Positions 48,152 to 62,833 are shown, numbered from the stretch's first letter. The stretch: DNA of 64,000 nucleotides from Psoroptes ovis (GCA_002943765.1 PQWQ01000012.1:1054001-1118000), one strand, 5' to 3'. The notes: generated from the letters alone by a model not told the origin. Program-made: numbers and translations.

Positions 48152-51100
48152 CGATTGAATATTTGATATTTTCCATATCTAAGCTCTCTCTGGGTCTTTT
48201 TCCATTTACGATCCTTCGACTATTTGCTCAAGATTGGCCGCATAAACAATGGCCATTTGAACATTGAAATATATCAATCGATTTCAATCAAATATGAAAT
48301 AAAATATGAATTTTAAATAAATGAATTGTATCAAATTTCAAATTTGAAATTTTGAATAAATATAAACAAATCATTTTTCATATTTTTTTTTAAATTTTGC
48401 GTGGTCAAATTTGTTTCAATATTTTTTCATATTCATTTTGTATCATGGTAAACAATATGTTCATGACAAAAGATGACCAAAAATATTTCTTGTTGGTTGC
48501 ATGAATCTACGAGAAATCAATACGAAATAATAATAATGATTTCTTGAAAATTTCCGGATATAAAATCAATTAAAAGTTTAAAAATTGTCAAAATTTATGA
48601 ATTATGAATAAACAATATAACCCTTTGTGCTCGGATACATGCCGGATATCTGCACGATTGTCACCGAACCTGGTCTTGATGCACCGTTGCTTTGGTACGG
48701 TATCAGATAATAGGAAAACAAATTCGACACACCTCAAATAAAATTATTTGTTATTCGGTCAAATATTTTCAATGGAAAACATTTAAAAATCATTGATGAA
48801 GAAAAAAATATGTCATCGTTGTCCATCATTCTCTCATTGGCCAATGACCACGGGTACCTTTTGAGAAGACTTTATTGGTCATTGAACGATGAATCAACCC
48901 AAAAGAATCATTTGATTGATTGATGACAATGAATGGATTCAATCAAAGAAGCAAAAGAAAAGGTTCATTCAAGGATTTAATTTGAATTCAACAGAGAAAA
49001 ATGTTCAATAAATGTTTTTAATTGGATTTCAATTGAAGATTTCAATAATACACCATCACAATGGTAACAATTACAAATGATCATAAGTAAATTTCAATCA
49101 AAATCAATGAATGAAATGTCCACAAAACAAAAACAAACGAAATGAATCAAAGCAGATGTTAAAAAGAGTTGATTCACTCATTGATACACTCATTCGTTTC
49201 ATTGATCAATCGATCGATCATTGATTGATTGATTGATTATTGTGATTGCTTGGGAAAATTATTAATGTTGCAAAGACTTTGCAAATCGTAGAATAGCCAA
49301 TCGATTGATGGAAATGTACACGAGAGAAAAAAACGGTACAATGGCAACAATGGCCACCAAAGACACAGACACACACACACATATTCATACATGGATAATA
49401 CCGTTACAATTTACAAGAAAATTGTAAAAAATTGAATGAATGAATGAATCAATAATTTCAAAGTCAAACATATACAATCGATTGGATTGTAACCAAATAT
49501 GATCTAATTTGTTTCGATTGAATTATTTTCTATGATTCAAAATTGATTCATTCAAGAAAATTTTTGAATTGAAACTTTGAAACCATTTGACCATTGTTTG
49601 AATCAAATAATAATAATGGAAACATGATGAAAACCAAAGGTTTTTGTTATGTTGTTGTTCCAAGATGAAGAAAAATGAATTTGATACACAAATAATGGAC
49701 AAAATACAATACAACAAAACAAGTCAATCGAAATATAATAATAAATGAAAGCATAAATGTAAGAGATCAAGATCGATGTAGGTCGATGATCGGTCAATGG
49801 TCATTCATTGTTGTTATTGTTGTTGTAGTTTATTGTAAAAAAATTTCAAATCGAATCAAATTGAATCAACAAAGATTGACCGAAGATGAAGACCGTGAGT
49901 ATCCTCGTGTACCGGTGACCAGTGGGATAATGGCCATATGTGTAACGAAATTAAGCGAAATTCACCGATTGTAACATGTTATAAATCGGATTTACAAATG
50001 TATTTTCAACGAATGCGAAACAAATTCAAGTCTTGTAAACGACGTAAAAATAATTCCATTAAACATAATAATCAATAATGATGATAATCCACTTAAGAGT
50101 TCCGGAATCTGTTACCATTGTTTGTCTACTTGTTTGTTGACCCGGTGTTTATTAGACAAATTATCGATGATTATTGACAATTATTATCATTCGATTAACT
50201 CTAATTCAATCCAGAATTTCAAATACATTGAAAATGCAATTTGAATTTGTAAATTTTTAGAAAATTTTCTTTGTTGAAAATTAATACCAGCATATCATTG
50301 GCATTGATTTGGCTGACTAAAATTATTACAGAAAAACAATTACATTGCCATTATCATTGAATTTCGATTTTGTAAAATTTCATTGGTCGAATGACAATTA
50401 ATAGTCTTAAATGGTAGACATTGGTCCTCGAATCATTACGAGCAAATGTTTGCCAGGATAAGCAAGTTGTAATTCATAATTTTGTACATTCACATGATTT
50501 TATTTTTTGGCCGTAAATTGCACCAATTTTCCACCAGACAGATCCATACACATGGTCATCATTCATAAAATTTAAAATGGACCATCATTGATATACTAAT
50601 GATTGTAAAAAAATGATTATTCAATAATCGATTTTGTAAAATCTGCAACGATAAGCAAATTGTACTTGTTGATTGTTGAGCACAACAATGTTTAATATCG
50701 ACTAGATCTACCGACATAGTCGATAATCGTAATCGTCTTCATCATTTTTCATTGTTGCTGAAGATGATGGTGGCGGTGGATACGATCTTCCATCGACCAT
50801 CACTGATTTTTTGTTCTTTGAATTCTTTGTAAATTATGATCATTGATAATTTATCAGTTTCTGTGTATAAATCAACAAATGATATTAGTCTAGTAAATCC
50901 GATTACAATTGATTAACATGTAATTTATACAATGATTACCATTACAATTTACGAAAGATAATTGCGACATCAAAGACAATACAGCACCAAATCATAGCAA
51001 AAAACAAAGAATGAATGGCAATTATCTTCGTATGATTTACTTTAATTATAATTTACTAATTTCGACAAAATTTGACTTTGTCATCTTCTCAATCATTCAA

Positions 51101-51757
51101 AATAAGGAAATATTCAAATTATAATTTTACCAATTTTCTGTTTCATTTTTGCCAATCAAAAATCAATCATTACTAGTTGAACCGATTCAATCGATTTAAT
51201 TGCTGTTGAATAGCCAAAGACTTGTACAGAAATTTTGTACAAGTGCCAATCGTTTGAAAACGTTTTTTTTCAAATAATAACAGCTTGCTGTTGACGCTTA
51301 CAATGACTGAATAATGGTGGTTGATTTTGAAAAGGCTACGGTGATAATAGTAGCAGCAATAATCAATGAATGGATGAATGGACCATAAGTAAATTGGCCA
51401 TCATCATCATCATAGCAATTATTACCATTATTATCATTATATGATTATGACTATTATCACATTGTTTTATTTGAAAATTGACTTTGTTTGTTGCTCGTTA
51501 TTGTTTGTTCTGTATGTCAAATAATTGATTGGCGGTTCAATTGTTTCGAATGTGCTTTCATCAATTGTCTTTCGTGTCTTCGTGTTTTTTACATTTGGAC
51601 AAGTCAAAATTTGAAATTTACAAGTTTCAAATGTTTGAAACAATTTAATAATTGTTGAATTACATGTAAATATGTTTTTCAAATCAATCAAAAACAAAAA
51701 CAAAACAAAAAAAACAAAAAATTTTTTTCAATTTTCAAAATACTCAAAATATCGAGC

Positions 51758-51826
51758 TGTCCATAAAGTTTTCCACTGTAAAATTCATTGATTACCGATT
51801 GAAAATCGTCAAAAACTTTTCGGACA
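51758..51826 (+). repeat. TGTCCGAAAAGTT-family hairpin, copy 6
   Basis: TGTCCATAAAGTTTT pairs with AAAACTTTTCGGACA (two mismatches) to close a 69-bp foldback. Confidence 0.75.
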
Positions 51827-51879
51827 ATCAAAACAATTTTAATACGGTTTAAATTATGATAATAATATTAATAATAACA

Positions 51880-51912
<33 letters not shown>

Positions 51913-52709
51913 GTCATATTCATAATTACTGTTGAATAAATGTAATTATAATTTTTCGTTGAAAAAAAAATTATGGAAATGTATTTTTAAAGAGAAAATT
52001 ATGGAAATTTTTCACAAAATTTGAATTGAATTTTATGGACAATTCATTTTCTGTGAATGAATTTGACCTGAAAACCATCAGTTTTTCAAAATTTTTCTCT
52101 TGATGGTCTCTACATGAAGGTAAATAATTTTCACAAAGGTATTTACACTAACTTTACACAAAGGTATATATGCCTCACTCAAAAGTGGATATTGATTATG
52201 TTAAAAATCAAAAAATGATGCTAAACTTTGGTTGCAGTTTGTCTGAATGTTTCAATTTTTTTTTGTTTCATGAAAATTCCAAAATTTTTAGAATGTTTTT
52301 CGAACAAATGGACCTTTCATCAGTTTGTTATTCTTGTTTATTTTTGATTTTTTCAAATGTTCATCCAAAATAATCAGCTCACACAATTGAATCCTTTGAG
52401 CCTTTTGATCATCATCATCACCTCCCTTTGAGTCCGTTGAATGCGTTGAGTGATCCATATCGCTAAGCTTTTTTAGATATGGATCAGTTTTGAATGATTT
52501 TGATGATTATAAAGAAAGGAAAAATCATAATTAATGTCTTAAAAAAAATTGAATCATCATTAATCACTAATCATCACATAATGAAATTAATTCATTTCCA
52601 TCATCATCATCATTATAATCATCATTATTAACATCATTTAATTTATATTTTGAAAATAACATGAAAAATAAATCTAAATTTCAAATTGTAAAAAAAAAAA
52701 TGTTACGAC

Positions 52710-52779
52710 TGTCCGAAAAGTTCAAGTCCATATTCATAATCGAAATCGTACGTGAAAATTAGCCAAAACTTTTTGGACA
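52710..52779 (+). repeat. TGTCCGAAAAGTT-family hairpin, copy 7
   Basis: TGTCCGAAAAGTT pairs with AACTTTTTGGACA (a single G-T wobble). The element is 70 bp. Confidence 0.8.
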
Positions 52780-54063
52780 ACACAAAAAAAACTGAAAATG
52801 AAAAATTTGTTTATTGCAATTGCAACATTATTAAAAAGAATATGAGGAAAAATACATAAAGATATTTTCACTCATTATGATGATGATCATTGAATTGAAT
52901 TATTATCATTATGATTATTGTTGATTAATCTATGGATATTATTTCAAAAAAATTTTTAAGAAATTTTCAAAAGAAATAAAAATCAAAACATTTAGCCAAC
53001 GTCTTGACTTTTGGCCTGAGTAAATGATCAAAATTTGATCCAAATATCATTATAAATACATAAATCAGCGACGGCGATAATTTAAAATTCAAAGATAATT
53101 TGAAATGAAAATTATTTTCAATTCATCCATTTCTCATAATTGAAATAATTGAAATTTTATTTTGAATTAAATTTAATTAAATTTCGGATTCAGATCTCGG
53201 ATTTAATTGAATTTAATTCAATTTTGTCGATTTAATTTAATTTTAAAATTAAATTTCTTTTGAAATTAAATCAAAATTGATTAAGATTCAAAAATTTAAT
53301 GAAATTTTTCAACAAATTTTGACCCGAAAATGAAACAATTTACCATAAATATCTTTGAAAACATCATTAATCATCGGTGAAGATGAAATAATAATAATGA
53401 TGATTAATTGTCAGTAATCATTCAATCATGAGAAACATCATCATTTCGGACAGGATAACATTTTGATACGAAAAAAAAACCAAATCTGAATTTGAAATTT
53501 TCATCCCAAAAATCATTTTCAAAAATTTCATTTTTGAAAATTTCATTTCACCGATCAAACAGAAGAATAATTATCCATACAGCACAATTAAAATGTTTCC
53601 GCTTGGCCAAAATTTGAAAAAAAAATCGAAATCAAATAAATCAAACATCAAATGACTGTTACTGAGCCCACAATCTAATACAAATTCAATGCTTTTGTTA
53701 AAAGCCAAACGCTCATTTCATAATTGTAAAACGATAATTATAATCATTTGAAAATGAATTAATTCGATTTTTTTCCGATGATCATTTTAATAATGATTTT
53801 TGGATCATGGACCATCGATTATCGAAATGTAATCATTGTCTTCATCTTGATTATCTAATTTTGTTGGCAAATGTTGATATATGAGAAAGTTAACATTATT
53901 TAATGGTATTTTCCATTTCATCATTTTTCCCAAATCGAAAAATGATTAATTTCCTGTGCCACTGATGATGGCCTATTAATGAGTTGGTATCCTGTGAATT
54001 ATGATCATTATCAACATTGATAATGATCAAATAACATCAGTGTTCATTTAAAAATAATAAAAA

Positions 54064-54271
54064 TACAGTCATGCTTCGTTCTAGCCACCGATATGTTTGT
54101 GAAAAAAATCCGTGAAAACTTTTGCTTCATATGATTTTAAATATGAAAATTCATTTAAAATAATCTAAAAATTCTAATGATGATAATTTCGAATATAATT
54201 TGGAACTAGAATTTATTTTTTACACTGAAATTCAATGTAATAAAAACAGTGTTAAACGAAGTATGACTGTA
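54064..54271 (+). mobile_element. Pogo/Tigger-like MITE flanked by TA
   Basis: TACAGTCATGCTTCGTT (54064-54080) and AACGAAGTATGACTGTA (54255-54271) are inverted copies with one mismatch. Removing the flanking TA leaves a 204-bp element with 15-bp CAGTCAT... termini and no coding capacity. TA duplication and this terminus fit a non-autonomous member of the Tc1/mariner/pogo superfamily. Confidence 0.75.
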
Positions 54272-54309
54272 TTTTTGTGAACGAAGCAACAGGTATGGTC
54301 GATTGTAGC

Positions 54310-54706
54310 ATTATGCTACCAAATCCAGGACCCTGAACACGTCCTCCTAGAGTGTGAATACTTCGCCCTTGCAACCAGATCATTCACCAGTTTGGGTGAA
54401 GTCATGGCCAGCAGGGCGAAGTTTCATATCTTCAACGAGACGTCTAAGGAGTTCTGGAGAAGATCACAACAAATCAGCATATCTACAAATTCCATACGAC
54501 CCATCAACATATAATATTTTACATCATAACACTCGTTTATTCATTATTACATTCATTTAAATACTCAGTCACATTATTATTTCTCATTCATTAATTTCAT
54601 TTTGTAAATTTTAAACATTTCTCTTTTATTCCAAAGGTGCAAATGCCCTAGCAGTGCACCATTAAATAAATATATTATTATTATTATTATTATTATGCTA
54701 CCAAAT
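54310..54706 (+). mobile_element. 5'-truncated LINE (non-LTR retrotransposon) with 15-bp target-site duplication
   Basis: ATTATGCTACCAAAT occurs perfectly at 54310-54324 and 54692-54706. Between the copies is a 367-bp insert. Its start, 54326-54514, is open in frame and reads like the C-terminal end of a LINE polyprotein (DPEHVLLECEYF with the His...Cys pattern, then RRSQQ...) up to TAA. About 145 bases of 3' UTR with an AATAAA follow, and then an (ATT)n tail. The insert, tail and duplication together show target-primed insertion of a truncated element. The exact clade (R1/Jockey-like) is a guess. Confidence 0.8.
54326..54514 (+). pseudogene. LINE ORF2 C-terminal fragment
   Basis: These 62 codons without internal stops are cut at the 5' truncation point of the insertion. 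They hold the His-x4-Cys motif (HVLLEC) often found after the reverse-transcriptase domain in arthropod LINEs. There is no RT domain, so it is inactive. The intact frame suggests the insertion is young. Confidence 0.6.
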
Positions 54707-56666
54707 GATACCCATTTCTAACTGAAAGAGAAAATTTAATTCGTGATCTATGGTTTTCAGTTATGCATGCCTTGTATGTTGTTTTTGCAACCCTCTTCAC
54801 CCCTGCCCGGCACAGTTGCATAAATTTCATTTTTTCATGAGAAAATTTTCAAACACATGCACCAACAGTACCACCAACAACTCTAAGTCAAAAACAACTG
54901 GTCAATGATCTGAAGGTATTTTTCATTGATCAAAAAAAAAAAAAAACGTGCGCGTAACGAAACCGAAAGAAAAAAACACGTGCAAATATAAAATGATTTC
55001 AAACGGAAATCAATTCATTGTAATGCTATTTTCAAACATTTTCAGATGTTTGTAGCATGCGAAACTTTGTGCTCAAACAACGAGCGAGACCTAATTTTAT
55101 TTAGTTCATAATTTTAAGGCCGATTAGGCGGTTCTCAACCGATGATCCAGGGTTTTGATTCAACAGTGATAAGGTACTTTTTCAAAGAGATATTTTTCTA
55201 ACTGTTCATATGTTAATATCGGTGATTTATTGGAAATTTTCAAAGAGAAAAATATTGCCAAAAAATGGTTGAGAAACACTGAAAACTATACTTGATGAAA
55301 TTGTAAAATATTGAAATACCGTAACAGTAGAGTAACAGTTCATCATCCGATTGTATTTGAGTGTGAGAAAAAATTTCATTTCAATTTTCATAATAATCAT
55401 TATTCACCTTTGAATCACACGTTTGAATCATTAGCATCATCATTATTTTGATTTCCTTTTCATTTTCATTTAATCGTAGGGTGGTGGGCGTTTGAGATTT
55501 GTTATTTTTTTAAAAATGGAACACGTGCATTTCATTCATTTAAAAAACTTTCGATTATTACACATTCGAGGTGAATGACAGAACGGTAAGAACAAAGACT
55601 TTTATTTCCAAGATATTTCCGAACTAATTGAAAACAAAAGTTACGGGAAATCTATGAGAAAAAATCCCGAAATACAGGTTTGTAGGTTACCGTAAGTTTT
55701 TTGTCAAATTTTCAAGAGATTTTCGATTATGTAATTCACCAAAAATAGATCATTGATTGTTATGTTTTCTTTAATTTATAAAATTTTTAAATACTTTCGA
55801 TGTTTTGATTGATATTTGAATGTGAATTTTGAGTTGAAATCAATGAAAGTATGAAATTGAATAATTCAATTTCGATTATCTTCGAGTGTTCATGATTATC
55901 TTTCATGAGTATTTTCAATCCATATTTTGATCCAAATAAATGAATGAAAAAAAATGGAGAAATATTCGAATGTGTTTTGCATTTAAAAAAATATTGAAAA
56001 TTAATAAGATCATTGGAAATGAATGGAATAATCAAAGAAAAAAAAACAATGGTTCAAGGATCAATGGATTATCATCGATGAACAAATGTTCATTTTGGAT
56101 TATCTTTTTCTTTTTTTTCTTTCTTTCCTTCTGTTGATTAAATGTCCAATGATAATAAATGAATAAGATATATGTTTTAATCATAAAATGAAATGAAATG
56201 ATCAACATGGACAAATAACAAATTTGTACAGATTTAAGTTGATGGTGGACATACGAAATTTGTACAAATTTAGTATTTGCCATTCGACAATAATCAACGA
56301 TCGATGATTGATCAACATTCAAAGAGGATTGTGATCAACAAGTGGATCAAATGGCAAAAAAAAAATGGATTAATAAAGATTAAGATTGAAAAAATTAATC
56401 ATGATTTTGACGATTATGTAATTTTTGATTAAAATCGATTCATTTTGATTTTTTTTTATTTCTTTCAAAAGCGAAAAAACAAAAATATTTTCTTCGAAAT
56501 CATAAAATCATATTTCGATATGTTATGATCCATTGTACTTTTCTTAAGATCATCCATCCATTTTCATTGTATTAATGGATCAATTGCATTGTTGTATTAA
56601 TTAATATTAATATCAGTGAACAACGATACAAGATTATGTTTTAAGTAAAAGAAAGAAGAAAAAAAA

Positions 56667-56736
56667 ATGAATAAATTAATAAATCTATTGTTATTGGCAT
56701 TCTTCATTATTACTTCATGCCTTATGCATTGTAAAG
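56667..56736 (+). CDS. Possible first exon coding a signal peptide
   Basis: ATG after an A-rich leader starts a 23-codon segment, MNKLINLLLLAFFIITSCLM followed by HCK. It has the shape of a signal peptide and ends at a plausible donor, AAAG|GTGAAT. Downstream acceptors exist (for example after 57247), but the frames they open show nothing recognisable, so the gene is unproven. Confidence 0.25.
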
Positions 56737-56787
56737 GTGAATCATTATTACATGAGATATTTGTTTTAATCAGTGTAAATTTGAGAC

Positions 56788-56858
56788 TGTCCCGAAAGTT
56801 CTGTCGGACATTCAATAGGTATGACAATGGGATCCAATGGGAAGGAATTTATCGGACA
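56788..56858 (+). repeat. TGTCCGAAAAGTT-family hairpin, copy 8 (diverged)
   Basis: TGTCCCGAAAGTT at the left and ATTTATCGGACA at the right. The arms match with several differences. The left part also contains an inner CGGACA. Confidence 0.55.
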
Positions 56859-59800
56859 ACCTTAAGATGTATTAATGCATCTTTGACTGCTTCGTGTTTT
56901 ACATTTGATCCGAAATTCAAACACAGTGGCTACGAAATTTTCGCATTTAATTGATACACAAAAAGATTAAGAGACAATGCAGATTCAGAGAGTAAAAGTT
57001 CATTGTATTCAAATTATGTTTATATTCACTACGAATTAGTTTTCGAAGTATTAATAAGTATAAAGCAAATCATCGATATCATTTGTCAAAAAAAAATGAT
57101 AATTTCATGATATAAGATCAATGATAAAATGGTCAAAAATCAAAATGATCAACGATTCAAAACAATACATATTTAATCATATAATCAATATTCAATATGG
57201 CCATTATTCCATTTTTCGCCATGTTAAATGAATTCATTTCATTTCAGATATATCAAAGATATTATGGATTATCGTTGAAAAGTTATCGAATATGATGTCT
57301 GTTCGCATATATTTCAAAACATCATCAAATGTTATCATTATTTGTTATTTTGTTGTTGTTGTTGTTGTTGTAGCACATCAACAACAATATAAACATCGAT
57401 AATTTTTAATGATAATTTCGAAGAAACATAAGAAATAAAACATGGATAATAATAATAATGGTTCAATCATCAAAATCAGTTCATTATTTTTTGATGTTGA
57501 ATCATTATTTATGTTTTGTTTTTGCTTGTTTGTAATCATATGATGATGAACGAAGATTATTCGAAAATGAACAATACGAACAGCTGAAATCATTTATGAA
57601 TGATTTTGTTTTGGTTTGATTCGAAAATGTATATTGGATAATGGTATGGATGGTGCAATGGTCAGCGTACGGATACGAAGACTTCGAAGATTTTTAAGAC
57701 TTGTAAAACGTTCGAAAAATGGCCAAAATCGAATTGTTTCATCTTTGATTTCGATGATGGTAATGATGATGATGATGATGATGATCATCATCATCATCAT
57801 AAGCAGTGAATACAAGTCAAAATCAAAGCAATCATCTTTAAATCATAAGGTTAATAATGATGGAAAATGTAAAACAATGGCAGAAGCAATTTATGAATTA
57901 AAAACTGAAAAATTATCTCATTCCACACGGCAAACATATGCGCAACGAGCAATGGTTAACATATGTATGCACAGTGATCGATGGCTCATAGTTTATATTT
58001 TATGGCCAACGATATTACAATATTGTTGTCGATGATGTTGATGTTGATGATCGAAATTCATAAATTTCAATAAATTTTCAATGATCAAATATTATGATTG
58101 AAATTTATCGACCATCGACCATCATCATCATTAATAAACAACCAGAAAAATAATGATAATATTCAATTCTTATGCTATTCTGCTGCCGTTGCTACATCGC
58201 AATTATTACTATTATCAGGGTCACACCTTAGAAAATAATAATAATAAAAATTATTTAGTTTTACGCGTTTAAGTTATCATCATCAATAAAGCTCGTGGTA
58301 CACTATACTATACTATTCTATCATCTTCAAACAACCATCTTCAAGCTTCAACCTTTGAAACAAAAGCAACATTTGACCTTTTTGTTCTTTTGTTTTTTTT
58401 TCATTCCATATTCATATTCAATATTATCATCGATTGAAATTATTATTTTGATTATTATTATTTTGATTATCATCATTATTATTATTATTATGATTGAAAG
58501 CGGCAAAATAAGCGAAAAATATTTTAATAAATTCAAAAATTTTGAATTGATTTGAATGAATGATTTACTATCAATGTATTCAATGAATGAATTGTTTTTT
58601 TTTCTCTTGCTTTCATTGATGATATGTTGTTGTTGTCGATGATCTATGCCACTGATGATGATCATGATGATGATGATGATGATCCATATATATTTTCAAA
58701 GATGATCAATCATTTTGTACCTTGAATTTCATTAAATAAGAAAAAAAATTACTACACAAACGGAACTTGTGATGTTGTTTTTTCAATGTTTACCTGTTAA
58801 AACGAACAATTTTGATTGAATAGTATCGTATGTTGTATAGGTATTCATACATTTATAAATGTATAATCTTTAAATTTGTTGATTGCATTTGCAATTATTG
58901 AATGAATTAATTCTTGTGATACCATCTACCATTTACCATCTATCATTTGCAATTTTGTTAATTGCAATTTGTAAAAATTATCATAAGAAAAATTGATGAA
59001 TTGAAAAAAAAAATAATTGAAATCCAAAAGGTCCGTGTTGTTTACTCGCATATTGAATACTTACACACTCATACTCACTTACACACGCAAAATTATTAAA
59101 TCAATGCTTCAGTTCTGGAGGCAATGAACACTCAGATGAAGCAATGAGGATTATGCCATTTAAAAAAGAAAATTACGAGTAAACTACGATGCTCATAATG
59201 GCCAGATGTTGATCATCGTTTAATTTATTCGATGCTAAAATTGAAATGAAATTCTAACTAATTTATTCAGAATTCAGCATTCTTGTTGATGATGAAGTTA
59301 GATGATTTTAAATTAATTTTAAACTTGTTCAAATGATCAAAATATGGGCCATATTTTTCGATGATATTATAGATTTGATTTTTTCGTTGAACGATGATCA
59401 ATGATATTATATGATTCGATGGTGATGATCAATCTAAAAATCATGGTACGAGGTCGAAAATCATATTTTTCTTTGGTTCATTCTGCTTACCTAATGACAA
59501 AATTACCTACATACGAACACACCCAAGCATTTGTTTGGCCTATGTTTCAGAATAACAAATCATCATTTAATCGATGAGGAATCGATGATGGTATAAGGAA
59601 AAAATTCATCAACCGATAATCGATGGATTGAATTGAATTTTTTTTTTGATTGTTTTTATTTGAAAATATTCTATTTTTGATCACAAGGTTGTATGAGGTT
59701 TCACGTTGTAACGAGTAAAATTCATAGAAAAAATAAAGGTGTGTTGCGCTCATTGATTCGCCAGCTATGTGTGTGTGTGTGTGGTTCAGCACGCTTGGTT

Positions 59801-62771
59801 CCGGCTTGACAAATTTTATGCGATTCATTTTCAAATGACATTTCAATTTGTACACATTATTTGTTTTTAATATCTTTATTATTGAATCAAAAATTTGCGT
59901 CAATTTTCAACAATGATAATCTCGATCATATAATCAAAAACAATACTAATTATGAAGAAATTTGTGGTGGTGAAAGGTTGTAAAAAAAAATTCGAAGGTG
60001 TGTACCTTTTGAATCTTTTTTGAACTATCTTTGAGGTTTATTTTTATTTCATTTTTTGGTCATCAAAAATGTATTATCACTGAATTGTCAATGAACTTAT
60101 CAATCAGAATCGATTTCAGTTGTTTTTAATTGTTTCAAACTGATCAATTGATTCATATTTAAATTCAATCAATTAGTTCGTTGGTGGTACGAATTTTTTT
60201 TTTTTTTTTTTGAAAATAAAATCAAATTAACACTTGCCACGAGTAGATTATTATTGATTTGATCATCCACTTGGTTCGGTTTTATGATCATTGATTCATT
60301 GAGACAAATTTTTGTGGAGGAAATTTTACGATCAATTTACTCGAAACAAAATTGTTTGGAAATCAATCTCTTTTATCAATATGACAGAGTCAAAGTGATC
60401 TAAGTTCAGATTCAAATTTTGATTCAAAGAAAAATTATTCAAAATCAATCAATCAATCAATCAGTAAAGATATTGGCGAAATTTTTGTTTAAATAATTTT
60501 CGAGATTCAAATTTCAAATTAATCCAATTAAATTTCCGATCAAATTATGATTCAACATTTTGATCATTTAAAAATAAACAAAAAGGCCTCATACACATGT
60601 TCTCTCTCACATGTTTGACTTGAAAAATTTCAATCTTTAACATTTATCCACCACCACATAATACCTGGAATGCTGTATCGATTAATTGGATTTTCGGGAC
60701 GTGAAGAGTTCATGTTTGTTTAGATTTATTTAGATTTAAAAATTCAATGTTTGATCGATGATTTTTACTGAGGTTTCGATGCCGAAAATTGAAAAATGTA
60801 TATGCCCGATGTTTCGAAAAGAGTTTGATCATTCATCATGCAAAATATGGATGGATGGATGAACAACATTGATTGAATAATAATAATCGATGATCATAAA
60901 TTGGTAAATATTTTCATAATCAAATCAAGAAAGATTTGGAGGGGAATGAAGAAGAAGAAAATTTCCATAAATTCTTAATTTTTGAGGCTGTGTTCTTGCG
61001 TGTAAAGATACAATGTTATTTTATGTATGCCTACATCAATCAAACATATCAAAAATCGATTGATCGATTAATAATCGGACCATTCATTCAAATCAATGAA
61101 AAATTGGGCGAAAATAATCGAAAAAAATCTTTGGTAAACTTTGTCGAAAATTGATTGTCAATCAATTTTTGAAGAAACAAAAAATGTTCAAAATTGATCG
61201 CTTGTCTAAATTACATTCAAAAAGCATTATTTCAACAATTGATTATCATCATGATGATCATCATCAACGATCATTGATCGAATTGTTCATACATTGATCG
61301 ACATTTTTGTCTTAATTTTTTTTGTTTGTTTCGAATTCGATTGATGCTTCAATCTCAAAAATGTTAAAATTTGCATTTTGGTTAATTTTTTTCCAAGGTA
61401 AATTTACCAAATTTAAATTTAAAATTCATCCAATTTTTGAATATTCTTTGAAATGTCAAAATTAAATTGGCATTTACGAAGAAGGAGAAGAATTTTCTTC
61501 AGAAAAAATGAAGAAAATCATATGTAAATTATGCAAATAAATGATGCTTCAAGTTGCATTGCATGCAAACCAATTAAATTTTTTTGGTCGTTTCTTTGGT
61601 TGTTTTTTTTTTGATTTTAAATCAAATCAAATCAAATTGAAGGAAAAAAAAGATTCTAGATTTTTTTTTCGTTTGGTCAAATTTTAATTGTTTTGCCAAT
61701 TAAGATGCTTCATTCGATCGATGAATGATGAATGAAGAGCATCAAATCGAAAAAGATTGGTGAAAAAAAATTTACATTTTAAAATAAGAAATTCTCAAAT
61801 TTAAACGTTTTGAACATTTAGATGTTTGAGGTTGAATTGATTCAGCGGAATCAATACGAACAATCAATGGATGAAAGCTCCCGGCATATTTTTCTTGTGG
61901 CCAACGACTTGTGACCACTAGTAGATGATTGAATTAGGCCGGTTTGTTTGAGGATTTTCGATGGGAATGTTTCATCGATGTTCATGAAAAATTCGGGTAC
62001 AGTATGGCATACCGATATAGTATGATCGCTTGTTAAGGGTGCAAAGGGTTAATTTATTAAATATTTCAAAACTTTTATTGTGGACAAATTTTTCCAATGA
62101 AATTCTTCGATGATTTTGAATAATCTATAAATCAATCAATGACTGAATGCATGAATTCGAAGAATTTTTTTTTTTATCAATGAATCTCTCCGAATTCGTT
62201 GTATGAACGGAAAAAATGAAACGTATAAATAATCAAAATTCGTGATTTATTCATTTTCAATTCCATTTTAATTCATTTTGCTTGAAAAAAAAACACCTGA
62301 TCAATTGAAAATCGTAAATTGGAAATCGTAAAAAATAATCATGAACACATTATGATCAAAATAAAAAACAAATAATCAATTGAAAAGTTCCGAATCATTT
62401 GTGTTTCTGTATGAACCGAAATATATTCATATTCTCATGTTCAAATACGAATCAATATACACGAATATGTTTTCCTCTCATCTGATTCTTGATATTTCAT
62501 TTTATTTTTCCAATTTAATTGAATTAATTAATTAATTAATTGAAAATAATTATTTATTTTTATTTTTTCCTCGGTTTGTTTATTTCATTATCATTAAATT
62601 CTTAATTATTATCATTATTAGCCAATTATATGATCAAAGCTAACGAATGATAATAGTAATAATTATAATTAACCATAAACCATATTTCCGTTTGTACGAA
62701 TCAGCATTCATTCATAAAATTTTCCCTTCGCTGTTCGTGATCTAAATGTTCATTGATCATTTGGTTTTTTG

Positions 62772-62833
62772 AAGACTTAGGGGGACTTCGAAGCCTCCGA
62801 AGTCTTTGAAGTCTTTACGAGACTTCAAAGATC
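62772..62833 (+). repeat. Self-complementary GAAGTCTT-rich block
   Basis: It contains the hairpins GACTTCG/CGAAGTC and TGAAGTCT/AGACTTCA and repeated GAAGTCTT units. It is an isolated GC-richer patch. Confidence 0.5.

Noticed and set aside
49786..49894. Possible signal-anchor exon (MIGQWSFIVVIVVVV...) with a GTGAGT donor
   Set aside because: There is a good donor and a hydrophobic start, but no recognisable downstream exon, and the hydrophobic part comes from a GTT repeat. Too weak to call.
57616..58035. 139-codon plus-strand frame
   Set aside because: It starts at a non-ATG codon, is split by a poly-Met/Ile stretch from a GAT/ATC repeat, and has no family motif. Parts look coding-like but I cannot support a gene.
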